DNA from: Chlamydiota bacterium
GTDB lineage: Bacteria; Chlamydiota; Chlamydiia; Chlamydiales; Rhabdochlamydiaceae
Assembly: GCA_022614855.1 (NCBI GenBank)
Contig: JAKEHU010000020.1
Location: forward strand, 1-46,638
DNA length: 46,638 bases
Direction: 5' to 3'
A model generated the notes under the pieces. That model made no database searches. It had not been told where the DNA came from and saw nothing but the letters and a program-made list of their open reading frames with translations. The first letter of the stretch is position 1; the number at the start of each line of letters is the position of its first letter. A program made the position numbers and the translations under genes. Shown piece after piece: positions 24,642 through 32,727 of the stretch.

Positions 24642-26204
24642 TCAATTTTCAAGTGGATTTGCAGAATTGAGCTCTTCTAGATCTCGAGGCGCAGCTTGCT
24701 CTGAATCCTCAGTTACTTTTAAGTATTCTTCAAAAGAATGGATGATATGCGGTCTAACAAAGATTAAGATACTTCTTTTTTCATTGACTTTTCGCGTTTT
24801 GCTAAAGGCAAGGCCAATTACTGGAAGACCTCCAAGACAAGGAATTCCCGATTTATGATAAGCCCTGGCATTTCTGATGATTCCAGTCAAAACAAGAAAA
24901 TGGTTATCAGGAACATGGACATGGGTAGCCATATTCGTCTTAGTGGTTCGGATCCCTTGCACCTCATTGGTTGTCGATTGCATCATATCGTCTACTGCTT
25001 CCGTAATTTCCTGATCAATATCCAGTGTGACAACATTTTCATCTTCTCCTAACATTGGAGTGATATTCAGCCTCACTCCCACATCACGATACTCGATATT
25101 TGCTGTAGTTTGTTGAGAAGACCCAATGGTCTGCACAATGGAACCGGTAAACGGGATGTTATCACCGGAAAAAATCTTGGAAGCTTTGTTATCTTGCGTA
25201 ATTAACTTCTGATTGAGGATGATCGTATGATCTCCGTCTAATTGCAAAGCAGAGACAAGAGATCCCAATGTAAAAAAAGTCTTTCCCTTATGCAAAATGA
25301 TATCCCCAATAATTCCCAAATCAAACCCCCTGCCAATGGGAATTTGATTGAGACCGGTAGGAGGATTTGATGGACTTACATTCTGAAGACTTTGAGCAAA
25401 ACCCAAATTTCCATGGCTAGGAAAATTTCCGGCTCCAATCCCAAATCGATCCTTATATTTTCCTCCACCTGCCCATTGAAGTCCAAATTCCATACTTTTT
25501 TTCACATCCATTTCAATGACGAGAACTTCAATAAATACCTGTTTTAATTGTACGTCCAAAGTCTTAATGAGGCTTTTTAACCTTTCTACCGTCTCTTCAT
25601 CTGATGCAGAAAAAAGAAGTGAATTAGTCGTTTTAATCCATTGAATGGTTTGAATTGCATCGAGCAATTTTTGTGGATAATCGGGCCTTGTTTTTAAATC
25701 TCCTGCAATCCTCTTTAAACTTTCTTCTATTTCATTTCCTTGATGATATTTCAACTTATAGACAAAAAATTCTGCAGTTGAAGAGGAAGAGCCAGTCGGC
25801 AGTGATCCTGCAAGAAGCTGCTCTTCTGAAAATGTTTTTTCCTTCATTTCAAGATCAGATTTTTTATTCAAACGATGAATCACATAATAATTTTCTTCTT
25901 CTGATACGCCAAATCCATGTACTCTGAGCATTTGTATCAATGCTTTTAACACTTCTGTTTCATTAATTGCTCTTCCTGAGGACAAAGTAATATTAAACTT
26001 GAGATCCTTGTGATCAAAAATGAAATTCACTTGGCAAATTTTGCTGACAAAGCGAATGAATTCTGTAATGGGAACATCGCTAAAATTGATGTGATGAGCT
26101 CCAATTTCTTCTGAAACAATCCCAGTCTCTTCCACCTCATCGGAAATGAGACCAACTTGGGCAAAAAGAAAAAGCAATAGGAAGATAGATTTTTTGCAGT
26201 GCAT
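24642..26204 (-). CDS. secretin of the GspD/PulD family
   Basis: The 520-residue protein has a signal peptide (MHCKKSIFLLLFLFAQVGLI) and an N0-like domain (HINFSDVPITEFIRFVSKIC and ITLSSGRAINETEVLKALIQ). N1/N3-type repeats follow (FVYKLKYHQGNEIEESLKRI), and then the secretin barrel domain with VFIEVLVIEMDVKKSMEFGL, ITQDNKASKIFSGDNIPFTG and VPDNHFLVLTGIIRN. KSGIPCLGGLPVIGLAFSKT is the signature near the end. Secretins form outer-membrane gates of type II, III or IV-pilus systems. It is shorter than the GspD I recall from C. trachomatis, and none of the usual partners (GspE, GspF, pilins) is adjacent. A type II-like role is favoured over SctC by the barrel motifs. The ribosome site is weak. Confidence 0.88.
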   Translation of the reverse strand: MHCKKSIFLLLFLFAQVGLISDEVEETGIVSEEIGAHHINFSDVPITEFIRFVSKICQVNFIFDHKDLKFNITLSSGRAINETEVLKALIQMLRVHGFGVSEEENYYVIHRLNKKSDLEMKEKTFSEEQLLAGSLPTGSSSSTAEFFVYKLKYHQGNEIEESLKRIAGDLKTRPDYPQKLLDAIQTIQWIKTTNSLLFSASDEETVERLKSLIKTLDVQLKQVFIEVLVIEMDVKKSMEFGLQWAGGGKYKDRFGIGAGNFPSHGNLGFAQSLQNVSPSNPPTGLNQIPIGRGFDLGIIGDIILHKGKTFFTLGSLVSALQLDGDHTIILNQKLITQDNKASKIFSGDNIPFTGSIVQTIGSSQQTTANIEYRDVGVRLNITPMLGEDENVVTLDIDQEITEAVDDMMQSTTNEVQGIRTTKTNMATHVHVPDNHFLVLTGIIRNARAYHKSGIPCLGGLPVIGLAFSKTRKVNEKRSILIFVRPHIIHSFEEYLKVTEDSEQAAPRDLEELNSANPLEN

Positions 26205-26343
26205 AATTTCATTAATCCCTCACCCTTCTTTGCTTCACTTTATAGGTAAAATGAAGGGACGGGACACAAGTATGGTAATCATTTCCAACTTTCTTTGCAC
26301 CAATTTTTTCATTCTTTTTTTTCACTTTTTTTTGTTGAAAAAA

Positions 26344-26895
26344 ATGAATATAGATGGCAATATTTTTTTGCTTATGAGCAGCAACGTAACCATTGACAAT
26401 ATAGGTATTAAGGTACATGAGAGGTATGCACAAGATCAGTTTCTTTTAGAACTGAAATACATCACAGAATCCCACAAAATCCCTCACCAGTCAGAAATTG
26501 TCTCTATTTCCGCTCTTTATTCTTCAAAATGGGAAGAGCTTTTTCAAATTCATATAAAAAATATTCCCTGGGCCCATTTCATTCCTCCTCCTCAATATAA
26601 GTCTCAGAGAAAGAAATTTTTCTCTTATCGATTATCCCCAAAAATCAACCTGATGCAGGAAGATGAAGAAGAAGCTGATGAACAGGCAGATGATTTTTTA
26701 GATGGAGAAGAGATTCCAGAAAGTAGAGTAGATTTAATAAAAAAAATGATCTTTTCCCAAACAAATGATCTTCTTTCTGCAACTCTTTTGGAAAAAAATA
26801 AAACCTCTCTTTGCTGTCTCTTAGATTCTATTAATTTTCTTTGCGAACTTCTTCGAGAAGTAGATAGTAGAAAACTGCAATATCAAAAAGGGTAA
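26344..26895 (+). CDS. hypothetical protein with acidic middle region
   Basis: The open frame begins upstream at 26146, but that part overlaps the start of the divergent secretin gene and reads like noise, so the ATG at 26344 (MNIDGNIFLLMSSNVTIDNI) is preferred; 26374 is an alternative. The 183-residue product is soluble, with NIGIKVHERYAQDQFLLELK near the start, a very acidic stretch LMQEDEEEADEQADDFLDGE near residue 105 and a helical tail ending in LREVDSRKLQYQKG. The size, acidity and helical ends would suit a secretion chaperone or regulator, but I do not recognise a family. No good ribosome site is seen for any start. Confidence 0.6.
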   Translation: MNIDGNIFLLMSSNVTIDNIGIKVHERYAQDQFLLELKYITESHKIPHQSEIVSISALYSSKWEELFQIHIKNIPWAHFIPPPQYKSQRKKFFSYRLSPKINLMQEDEEEADEQADDFLDGEEIPESRVDLIKKMIFSQTNDLLSATLLEKNKTSLCCLLDSINFLCELLREVDSRKLQYQKG

Positions 26896-26928
26896 ACAGC
26901 CCCTCATTGCAGGTAAATGCAAAGGAAT

Positions 26929-27291
26929 TTATTTTGACAATTCTTCATAAACTTTTTTGGCAAACTCGCGAATCTTATGCCAATCAGGATCATTTACAAT
27001 TCTTTTGTCATCATTAGGTTTAGTTTGCATATCGTATTTGTCTACCTTTTCATAAAGTTCTTTTAATAACTGATATTGTCTATCGGTCATTTCAACCCTG
27101 CCAGCATCTGTAGCATTTAAAATAGCCTCAGCATCTCCAAGAAAATACATTGTTGTATCATCATAAGAATCTACAATTTGTAGATTTTCATGACGCACCC
27201 ATATGCGTTGTTGATATTCTTCATCAGAAATAGATTTAATAGTATCCATTAAAATTTCAAACTCTTTTATTTTTTTCATAAAATTATGCAT
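26929..27291 (-). CDS. candidate immunity protein for the adjacent toxin-like gene
   Basis: The 120-residue acidic, helical, cytosolic protein (KEFEILMDTIKSISDEEYQQ, DDTTMYFLGDAEAIL, DPDWHKIREFAKKVYEELSK) begins one base after the stop codon of the toxin-like gene, so translation is probably coupled. Small acidic proteins directly after a polymorphic toxin C-terminus are typical immunity proteins, and the DPDWHKIREFAKKVYEEL ending is of a kind I associate with immunity proteins of such loci. The assignment rests on position and general character, not on a firm family match. An internal ATG five codons in is an alternative start. Confidence 0.55.
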   Translation of the reverse strand: MHNFMKKIKEFEILMDTIKSISDEEYQQRIWVRHENLQIVDSYDDTTMYFLGDAEAILNATDAGRVEMTDRQYQLLKELYEKVDKYDMQTKPNDDKRIVNDPDWHKIREFAKKVYEELSK

Positions 27292-27292
27292 T

Positions 27293-29014
27293 TTACCATT
27301 CTTTGAAAATAAATTCTGATAAAGGAACGTGGGCTTCTACTGCTGTATAATGAACTAATTCTCCATTCTTCGCGATCGCCTTGTCACCTATTCTTTGTAC
27401 TACATATGGCTTTTGCTGATATGGATTAGGACTTCGTGGATTACCTGGCATTACACGAACAAGAATGTTTTGTTCTTCAGTAGTGCCAGCTTTGATATAA
27501 GTCATACCGCCACCTCTTTCAGAAATCCTAACATGGCAATTACTAGGAATTCTCTTAGGTTTGGAAAAGGTTTTAAAGCCTGCTGTATGTAAAATTTTAC
27601 GCACTTGGGTTTCTGTGAAATGTGCATTTTTAAATATTTTTCCTAATTCTTTATCAAAGCGACCGCCTTGTTGTTTTATCTCTTCAATGATTGGTCTTGT
27701 TTTTTCCCACCAAGCTGTATGGAATTGTTTGAGCGTTTGCTGTTCTTTGGCCATTTTTTCCAAAGTGAGAACTGCATTAGCTTTGCGGACGTCTTGATAA
27801 ACTTTGACTCCTTTACCAATTCCGGCAAGAAGGAGAAAATCTGTGCCATGATGACCAACAATTTTCCCCATTAGTTCTCCTTTGCGTGAGGGAGAAAGCA
27901 TATCCCAATTTTGCACAAGTTCTTGAACCTCAGGAATAATCATTTGGATGATTTCCAAAGCACTATGCTCCTTTAAGAATTTTGCCATATTTTGACATGC
28001 AGTGATAAATTCTTTGGAAACTTCTTCAGGCTTCGTAACGAGTGTCCAAAGTCCATGACTTAGCCCATGTAGTGAACTGAGCATAGAAGGGACAAAATTT
28101 TCTAGACAAGCTGCACATGCTTTAGATCCTTCTTGGATGAATCCAGTAGCAAATTCTAATTTTAAAAGATCTTCTGCAGGAAATTTATGAATTCTGATCT
28201 TAGCACTTAAATAATCTTCCAATGCTTCATCAAAACTTCCCTGTTCAAAATAGCATATAGCTCTTTCAAAATAGGCTTTTTTATTATTTGGATCACTTTT
28301 AACAAGTTCACTCAGAATTTCAATAGCTTTTTCGTATTGAGATATTTCAGAATAGGCTTGTGCCAGTTTTAGTTGAAATTTAGAAGCGTTATCTTCCTGT
28401 TCTTTTAGAATATCTTGAATTTTCCCAGATTCAATGAGTTTTTCAATTTGTACAATTCCTTCAAAAAATTGTCCTTTATCAAAGAAGAGAAAGCCTCTAT
28501 GAAAATAGATCTCATGTTGTTGTAGATATTCAAAATCCTGAAAAAGAATCATAAAGCGATTTTGAATGTCATCCCAACCTGTGTGTAGAATTTTTTGAAC
28601 AGTAACTAGATTAGCATGAAGATGTTGAATCACACCTTGGCGATGAGCAATATATTCAGCCTTTTCAGTACGCGATATCGGGTCTGTTTCTTTCAATAGC
28701 TGTTGTTGAAATTTTTGAACTTCTTTTTCATTCCTTTCAATGCGTTCTTTAAATGAATCATCAGCCCACCAAAAGAGATGGTGAAATCCATTTCTATAGT
28801 CAGTATAATTGTAAAAATGTTCCACAAATCTCCATGGCCAGGGACCGAAGTTATAACGAAAAGAAGAAGATAAACCAAGTTTAGAAGTTTGATCTAAATA
28901 ATCATAAGCAGCGCTTCGTATCTCTCTTATACGCAAATAATATTCATCATTTTCCTCTCCCGAAATATTGGTAAAAATAACTAGGATGAATAAAAGATAT
29001 CGTATTTTAAACAT
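27293..29014 (-). CDS. exported TPR protein with polymorphic-toxin-like C-terminal domain
   Basis: The ATG at 29014 gives a signal peptide (MFKIRYLLFILVIFTNISG); the longer frame uses a TTG and is less likely. The 573-residue product then has a helical part and TPR repeats at about 170-290 (KLAQAYSEISQYEKAIEILS, NKKAYFERAICYFEQGSFDE). A linking region of about 150 residues with LLLAGIGKGVKVYQ follows. The last 95 or so residues read RISERGGGMTYIKAGTTEE, ILVRVMPGNPRSPNPYQQKP and VHYTAVEAHVPLSEFIFKEW. The combination GGGMxYI..VRVMPGNPxSP..Q.PYV...EAHxPLxxF is one I know from C-terminal domains of Rhs/CdiA-type toxins, some of them thought to be ribonucleases. The small gene after it would be the immunity partner. 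Export route and target are not shown by the sequence. Confidence 0.65.
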   Translation of the reverse strand: MFKIRYLLFILVIFTNISGEENDEYYLRIREIRSAAYDYLDQTSKLGLSSSFRYNFGPWPWRFVEHFYNYTDYRNGFHHLFWWADDSFKERIERNEKEVQKFQQQLLKETDPISRTEKAEYIAHRQGVIQHLHANLVTVQKILHTGWDDIQNRFMILFQDFEYLQQHEIYFHRGFLFFDKGQFFEGIVQIEKLIESGKIQDILKEQEDNASKFQLKLAQAYSEISQYEKAIEILSELVKSDPNNKKAYFERAICYFEQGSFDEALEDYLSAKIRIHKFPAEDLLKLEFATGFIQEGSKACAACLENFVPSMLSSLHGLSHGLWTLVTKPEEVSKEFITACQNMAKFLKEHSALEIIQMIIPEVQELVQNWDMLSPSRKGELMGKIVGHHGTDFLLLAGIGKGVKVYQDVRKANAVLTLEKMAKEQQTLKQFHTAWWEKTRPIIEEIKQQGGRFDKELGKIFKNAHFTETQVRKILHTAGFKTFSKPKRIPSNCHVRISERGGGMTYIKAGTTEEQNILVRVMPGNPRSPNPYQQKPYVVQRIGDKAIAKNGELVHYTAVEAHVPLSEFIFKEW

Positions 29015-29070
29015 TGCTCGAAAAAAGTAAACTGAGCAAACATTTGAAATCAAGAAAAACTTAATCTCCT

Positions 29071-29235
29071 ATGAACCTATCCGTAAATTCTAAAACCTGC
29101 TTTTCATATCTTTTTCATCAGATCTTCATGCCACTTCTTGGCCTACTTATCCAAGTATGTCCTTCGAAGCGGCCTGAAGATCTGATAGAAAAATCTTACA
29201 AAAATCAAATTTTTAGAATTTGCGGATAGGTTCAT
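29071..29235. repeat. 165-bp palindrome with ATGAACCTATCCG ends before dapB
   Basis: ATGAACCTATCCG at 29071-29083 is the exact complement of CGGATAGGTTCAT at 29223-29235. The arms stay similar inward (AAATTCTAAAA with TTTTAGAATTT; CATCAGATCTTCA with TGAAGATCTGAT) to a centre near 29150. The last ATG begins at 29234 and is the dapB start. A relative sits between mreB and the SNF2 gene. Confidence 0.92.
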
Positions 29236-29917
29236 GAACATCTTTCTTTTTGGAATATCTGGAAATATGGGAAAGGCTATCCTTCAAGCGATAGAAAGCG
29301 ATCCTTCTTTTCAGCTAATTGGTGGATATTCCAGATCACAACAGCAAATTGACAAAATAGAAAGCGCAGATGTGATTTTAGATTTCTCTTCTCCGGAAGG
29401 AACGAGAATTGCTTTGAAGCATGCTTTAGAAAAGCGAAAACCTCTTCTTATCGGAACTACAGGCCTTTCCCACTCCTTTCAGGAGGAAATTTTAGAAGCA
29501 ACCCAAAAAATTCCCATTTTTCTCTCTCCAAATTTCACCATTGGCATTGCCTTTTGTTCAAAGATGATTCGTGCAATTGCAGATGAGTATTCTCAATTTT
29601 GTTCTGCTGAAATTACCGAAATCCACCATACTAAGAAAAAGGATTCGCCAAGCGGAACAGCGCTTCACTTGTCCCGTATTTTGAATAAAAAAAACCCTCC
29701 TCCTATTCATTCCGTTAGGCAAGAGGGCGCGGTAGGAACACACAAACTATCTTTTACCTTTCAGCAAGAAAAGATCGAATTAAAGCATGAAGCATTTTCA
29801 AGAGAAGTCTTTGCACGTGGAGCCTTGATTGCAGTAAAATTTTTTCTTAACAAACCCCCGGCTCTTTACACGATGGATCAGCTAATTTCCAAGAGAAATT
29901 TGGTTGAAATAAAGTGA
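29234..29917 (+). CDS. dapB: 4-hydroxy-tetrahydrodipicolinate reductase
   Basis: DapB reduces hydroxytetrahydrodipicolinate in the lysine and meso-diaminopimelate pathway, needed for peptidoglycan stems. The 227-residue protein starts with a dinucleotide-binding motif (MNIFLFGISGNMGKAILQAI), has VILDFSSPEGTRIALKHAL, IGTTGLSHSFQEEI and the substrate-binding signature EITEIHHTKKKDSPSGTALH, then SVRQEGAVGTHKLSF and ALYTMDQLISKRN. It is shorter than E. coli DapB, chiefly in the N-terminal loops, as is common in compact genomes. The start ATG is the last codon of the palindromic repeat upstream, with GGATAGGTTC as leader. Confidence 0.94.
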   Translation: MNIFLFGISGNMGKAILQAIESDPSFQLIGGYSRSQQQIDKIESADVILDFSSPEGTRIALKHALEKRKPLLIGTTGLSHSFQEEILEATQKIPIFLSPNFTIGIAFCSKMIRAIADEYSQFCSAEITEIHHTKKKDSPSGTALHLSRILNKKNPPPIHSVRQEGAVGTHKLSFTFQQEKIELKHEAFSREVFARGALIAVKFFLNKPPALYTMDQLISKRNLVEIK

Positions 29918-29936
29918 CTTTCATAGGCATTATTAC

Positions 29937-30105
29937 AAACGTGAGTTTTGGACCAGCGTTCTTGAAAATCAGTATTTTTCGGAGCCTTTTATCTCAACAT
30001 TCACTTGCTGGCGGCGTCTTCGACGCCAGCGTCGCTCATGTTGAGATAAAATCCACCCGAAATCTAACTGATTCTTCATAGAGCGGTGATCCAAAACCCA
30101 CGTTT
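29937..30105. repeat. 169-bp palindrome between dapB and kdsA
   Basis: AAACGTGAGTTTTGGA at 29937 onward mirrors TCCAAAACCCACGTTT ending at 30105. Inner arms TTTTATCTCAACAT and ATGTTGAGATAAAA match perfectly, around the tip GGCGTCTTCGACGCC. It differs in sequence from the ATGAACCTATCC family but has the same size and intergenic position. Confidence 0.88.
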
Positions 30106-30114
30106 AAAGATGAA

Positions 30115-30939
30115 ATGAATGCCATAAAAGTAAAAAACTTCCATATTGGAAAAGGCCATCCTCTCTGTGTAATTTCCGGGCCTTGTGTTATTGAAAGCGA
30201 AGAATTGGCATTATCTACAGCAGAATTTTTAAAAAATCTCTGTGAATCTTTAAACATCCATTTCATTTACAAATCAAGTTATGATAAAGCAAATCGGCTT
30301 TCTCATGATTCTTTCCGTGGTCCTGGACTAGAAAAAGGGTTAAAAATTTTAGAAAAAGTGAAAAAAAGATTTAACGTTCCTATCTTTACCGATATCCACT
30401 CACCAGAGCAAGCTGGAATTGCCGCCGAAGTTTGCGATGTTCTCCAAATTCCGGCTTTTTTATGCAGACAGACAGACCTTGTCATGGCTGCAGCACTGAC
30501 AGGAAAAACGGTAAACTTGAAAAAAGGGCAATTTATGGCCCCTTGGGATATGGCAAATATTGTAGAGAAGGTACGTGCATGTGATAATCAAAATATTCTT
30601 TTAACAGAAAGAGGAACAAGTTTTGGATACAATAATTTGGTCAGCGACATGCGCTCCATTCAAATCATGAAGGAATATGCGCCTGTTTGCTTTGACGCTT
30701 CTCATTCCGTCCAACTTCCAGGAGGAAGGGGAAAATCCACCGGGGGACAAAGAGAATTCATTCCTACGCTCATCAACGCTGCAATTGCTTCAGGTTGTCA
30801 TTGTCTCTATATTGAGGCGCATCCAAATCCCGCAGAAGCAAAAAGCGACAAAGAAAGTCAATGGCCTCTTCATGAGTTAAAAAATATTCTTATTACTGCA
30901 AAAGCATTATATGAAGTCATTAATGGCGTACAAGTTTAA
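30115..30939 (+). CDS. kdsA: 3-deoxy-D-manno-octulosonate 8-phosphate synthase
   Basis: KdsA condenses phosphoenolpyruvate with arabinose 5-phosphate to give Kdo-8-phosphate for lipopolysaccharide. The 274-residue protein shows PLCVISGPCVIESEEL, YKSSYDKANRLSHDSFRGPG, FTDIHSPEQAGIAAEVCDVL, LKKGQFMAPWDMANIVEK, ERGTSFGYNNLVSDMRS and FDASHSVQLPGG. Cys 24 in GPCVIES is the residue that binds metal in the metal-dependent class; metal-independent enzymes have Asn there. It heads a block with lptC, lptA and lptB, the last 29 bp overlapping lptC, an order I recall from C. trachomatis. The ribosome site is weak (AAAGA), and the gene directly follows a palindrome. Confidence 0.95.
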   Translation: MNAIKVKNFHIGKGHPLCVISGPCVIESEELALSTAEFLKNLCESLNIHFIYKSSYDKANRLSHDSFRGPGLEKGLKILEKVKKRFNVPIFTDIHSPEQAGIAAEVCDVLQIPAFLCRQTDLVMAAALTGKTVNLKKGQFMAPWDMANIVEKVRACDNQNILLTERGTSFGYNNLVSDMRSIQIMKEYAPVCFDASHSVQLPGGRGKSTGGQREFIPTLINAAIASGCHCLYIEAHPNPAEAKSDKESQWPLHELKNILITAKALYEVINGVQV

Positions 30940-31537
30940 AAAAGCTGGATGGATCTATTCAACCATTGGATCCTTCATCTTGCTTTTTTGGATTTGTGCA
31001 CTTTGTGTGGTAAGGCAAAAAGACAGGGACTTTTATCAGAAGCTTGTTCAAGAGAAAGAAATGGCCTGCTCCTCTTCTTATTCATCTACCAACCAACATC
31101 GGAAAAATGTGCGTAAAGATATCTGGTTTGTGCAAGACGATGATCAAAGGCTCCATTATCAAATTGAAAGTCTCTCTTCTACCCTCACCTTTATCCCCCA
31201 AAATGACAAATTTCAACTGGTTGAAATTTTGGACAACCTTAAATGTTGGATGCAAGACAAGTTGTTTAAAACGGATAGAGATTTCATCCCAATGCAACAG
31301 ATGCGCTACATGGAAGCAGCCAAAGGAACATATCACTATACTTCACAAGAATTTGATGCAGAGGGGGTCTCTCTTGCTATGTTTCGGTTGCCAGGCCACG
31401 AACTTCCACAATCTTTTTTCTTGGATTCTCAAAAGGCTTTCTTAAAGGGAATTGCAAAAAATATTTCCTTTAAAATTTCTGGAAAAACTCCACAATTTCA
31501 AGCAAGAAACTTTAAAGCAGGGGTAGCAGATCAATGA
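30911..31537 (+). CDS. lptC: LptC-like lipopolysaccharide export protein
   Basis: The 208-residue protein has one N-terminal membrane helix (GWIYSTIGSFILLFWICALC) and a periplasmic beta-rich part (RLHYQIESLSSTLTFIPQND, and AAKGTYHYTSQEFDAEGVSL), the plan of LptC, which links the LptB2FG transporter to the LptA bridge. Sequence likeness to classical LptC is low, so the call depends largely on the location before an LptA-like gene and lptB. It overlaps kdsA by 29 bp, and its TGA overlaps the next ATG (ATGA), so translation is coupled. An ATG at 30923 is an alternative start. The N-terminal half before the beta region is polar and unassigned. Confidence 0.65.
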   Translation: MKSLMAYKFKKAGWIYSTIGSFILLFWICALCVVRQKDRDFYQKLVQEKEMACSSSYSSTNQHRKNVRKDIWFVQDDDQRLHYQIESLSSTLTFIPQNDKFQLVEILDNLKCWMQDKLFKTDRDFIPMQQMRYMEAAKGTYHYTSQEFDAEGVSLAMFRLPGHELPQSFFLDSQKAFLKGIAKNISFKISGKTPQFQARNFKAGVADQ

Positions 31538-32727
31538 TTTTAATTAACTTACTCCTTCTCACATCTTCCATAGAGCCTGCACACCTTTCTACAGTTTCTT
31601 CCACAGATGCCCACTATGATGGGGATATTTTGGTCCTAAATGGAAATGTAGAACTTTGTCATGAGTTTGGAAAAATTACAGCTGAATTTGCAGAGCTTGA
31701 AAAACAAAAAGCAGAAGAATCTCCCTCTTTTTCATTTGCAACATTAAAAAATCATGTGCAACTTTTTTTAAAAAATCGTGGTGAGTTATCTTGCGACCAT
31801 GCGAAATTCGATTTCACTGCGCTGCAAGGAAAATTTTTCCCGGAAAATGGAAAAAAAATCCTTTACCGGGATTCCATCCCACTTAATGAAAAGAAACAGA
31901 TCAATGTAAAAATTCAGAGCCAATTAGCTGAAGTAGATTTTGCAAAAAATGACTCGAAACTCTCTCTTTCAGAGGTTCGTGCATTAGAAGATGTACTCAT
32001 TGAATCAGATGGAGGAACATCTCTTTCTGCAGACTCTGCTTCTTACTCTTATTCCTTCTCTTTAAATCGCCCTATCGTTACAGCTAAAGGGAAAGACGAT
32101 GCCTCCTATTGCCATCTCACCCATCTTTGCGATTCAATCTATGCGAAAAAAATCAATTGGGATCTACTCAGTTCAAAATTTTTCCTCCATAATGTCAATG
32201 GGCAGCTCGTCTCTACGATAATTCCCTCTTTGGAGCAGGCGGCTTTTTCTTTCCAGTCAGATGAAATGTTTTGGGATCAACCTTCTCAAAAGTTTGAACT
32301 TATAGGAGAAGTAGAAATAGAAGAGCCCACTTTAGGGCTTATTCAATGTGAAAAAGCACAGATAGAATGCCAAACAAATGGAGAAAATAAACTTTACCCA
32401 AAATTGATCACTTTGGAAGGCATGGTGCGGATCACTTCTCTCGATCCAAATCAATCTCCTCGTTGTTCCATTTCGAAGCGCGCCACTTATTCCCCAGAAA
32501 CTGAAACGCTCATTTTGTCTGGAGAGAAAAAAAATAAAGTTCTCCTTTGGGATGCACTTGAAGGACTTACCTTGAGTGCTACAGAAATCTCTATCCAAAA
32601 AGAGGAAAGTGCGTCCAAAGGGCAAATTAAAGGAGCGGGCAATGTGCGATTTGCATTTAATTCCATAGAACATGAATTTTTTAAGAAAATTTTTCCTTTT
32701 TATCAACCACCGAGTAAAAACGAATGA
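31534..32727 (+). CDS. lptA: LptA/OstA-type periplasmic protein
   Basis: The 397-residue protein starts with a short hydrophobic leader (MILINLLLLTSSIEPAHLST) and then has repeated beta-strand units of the OstA kind: DAHYDGDILVLNGNVELCHE, GKITAEFAELEKQKAEE, SLSEVRALEDVLIESDGGTS, and later KFELIGEVEIEEPTLGLIQ and LITLEGMVRITSLDPNQ. Such units stack into the beta-jellyroll bridge that carries lipopolysaccharide across the periplasm. It is about twice the length of E. coli LptA, so it may contain two jellyrolls. ATGA overlaps at both ends couple it to lptC and lptB. The name lptA is by analogy. Confidence 0.75.
   Translation: MILINLLLLTSSIEPAHLSTVSSTDAHYDGDILVLNGNVELCHEFGKITAEFAELEKQKAEESPSFSFATLKNHVQLFLKNRGELSCDHAKFDFTALQGKFFPENGKKILYRDSIPLNEKKQINVKIQSQLAEVDFAKNDSKLSLSEVRALEDVLIESDGGTSLSADSASYSYSFSLNRPIVTAKGKDDASYCHLTHLCDSIYAKKINWDLLSSKFFLHNVNGQLVSTIIPSLEQAAFSFQSDEMFWDQPSQKFELIGEVEIEEPTLGLIQCEKAQIECQTNGENKLYPKLITLEGMVRITSLDPNQSPRCSISKRATYSPETETLILSGEKKNKVLLWDALEGLTLSATEISIQKEESASKGQIKGAGNVRFAFNSIEHEFFKKIFPFYQPPSKNE

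Noticed and set aside
26146-26343. 66-residue N-terminal extension of the acidic hypothetical protein, with a hydrophobic FFILFFHFFLL run
   Set aside because: The segment overlaps the start of the divergent secretin gene and is the reading of T-rich intergenic DNA. A membrane helix there is not credible without better support.
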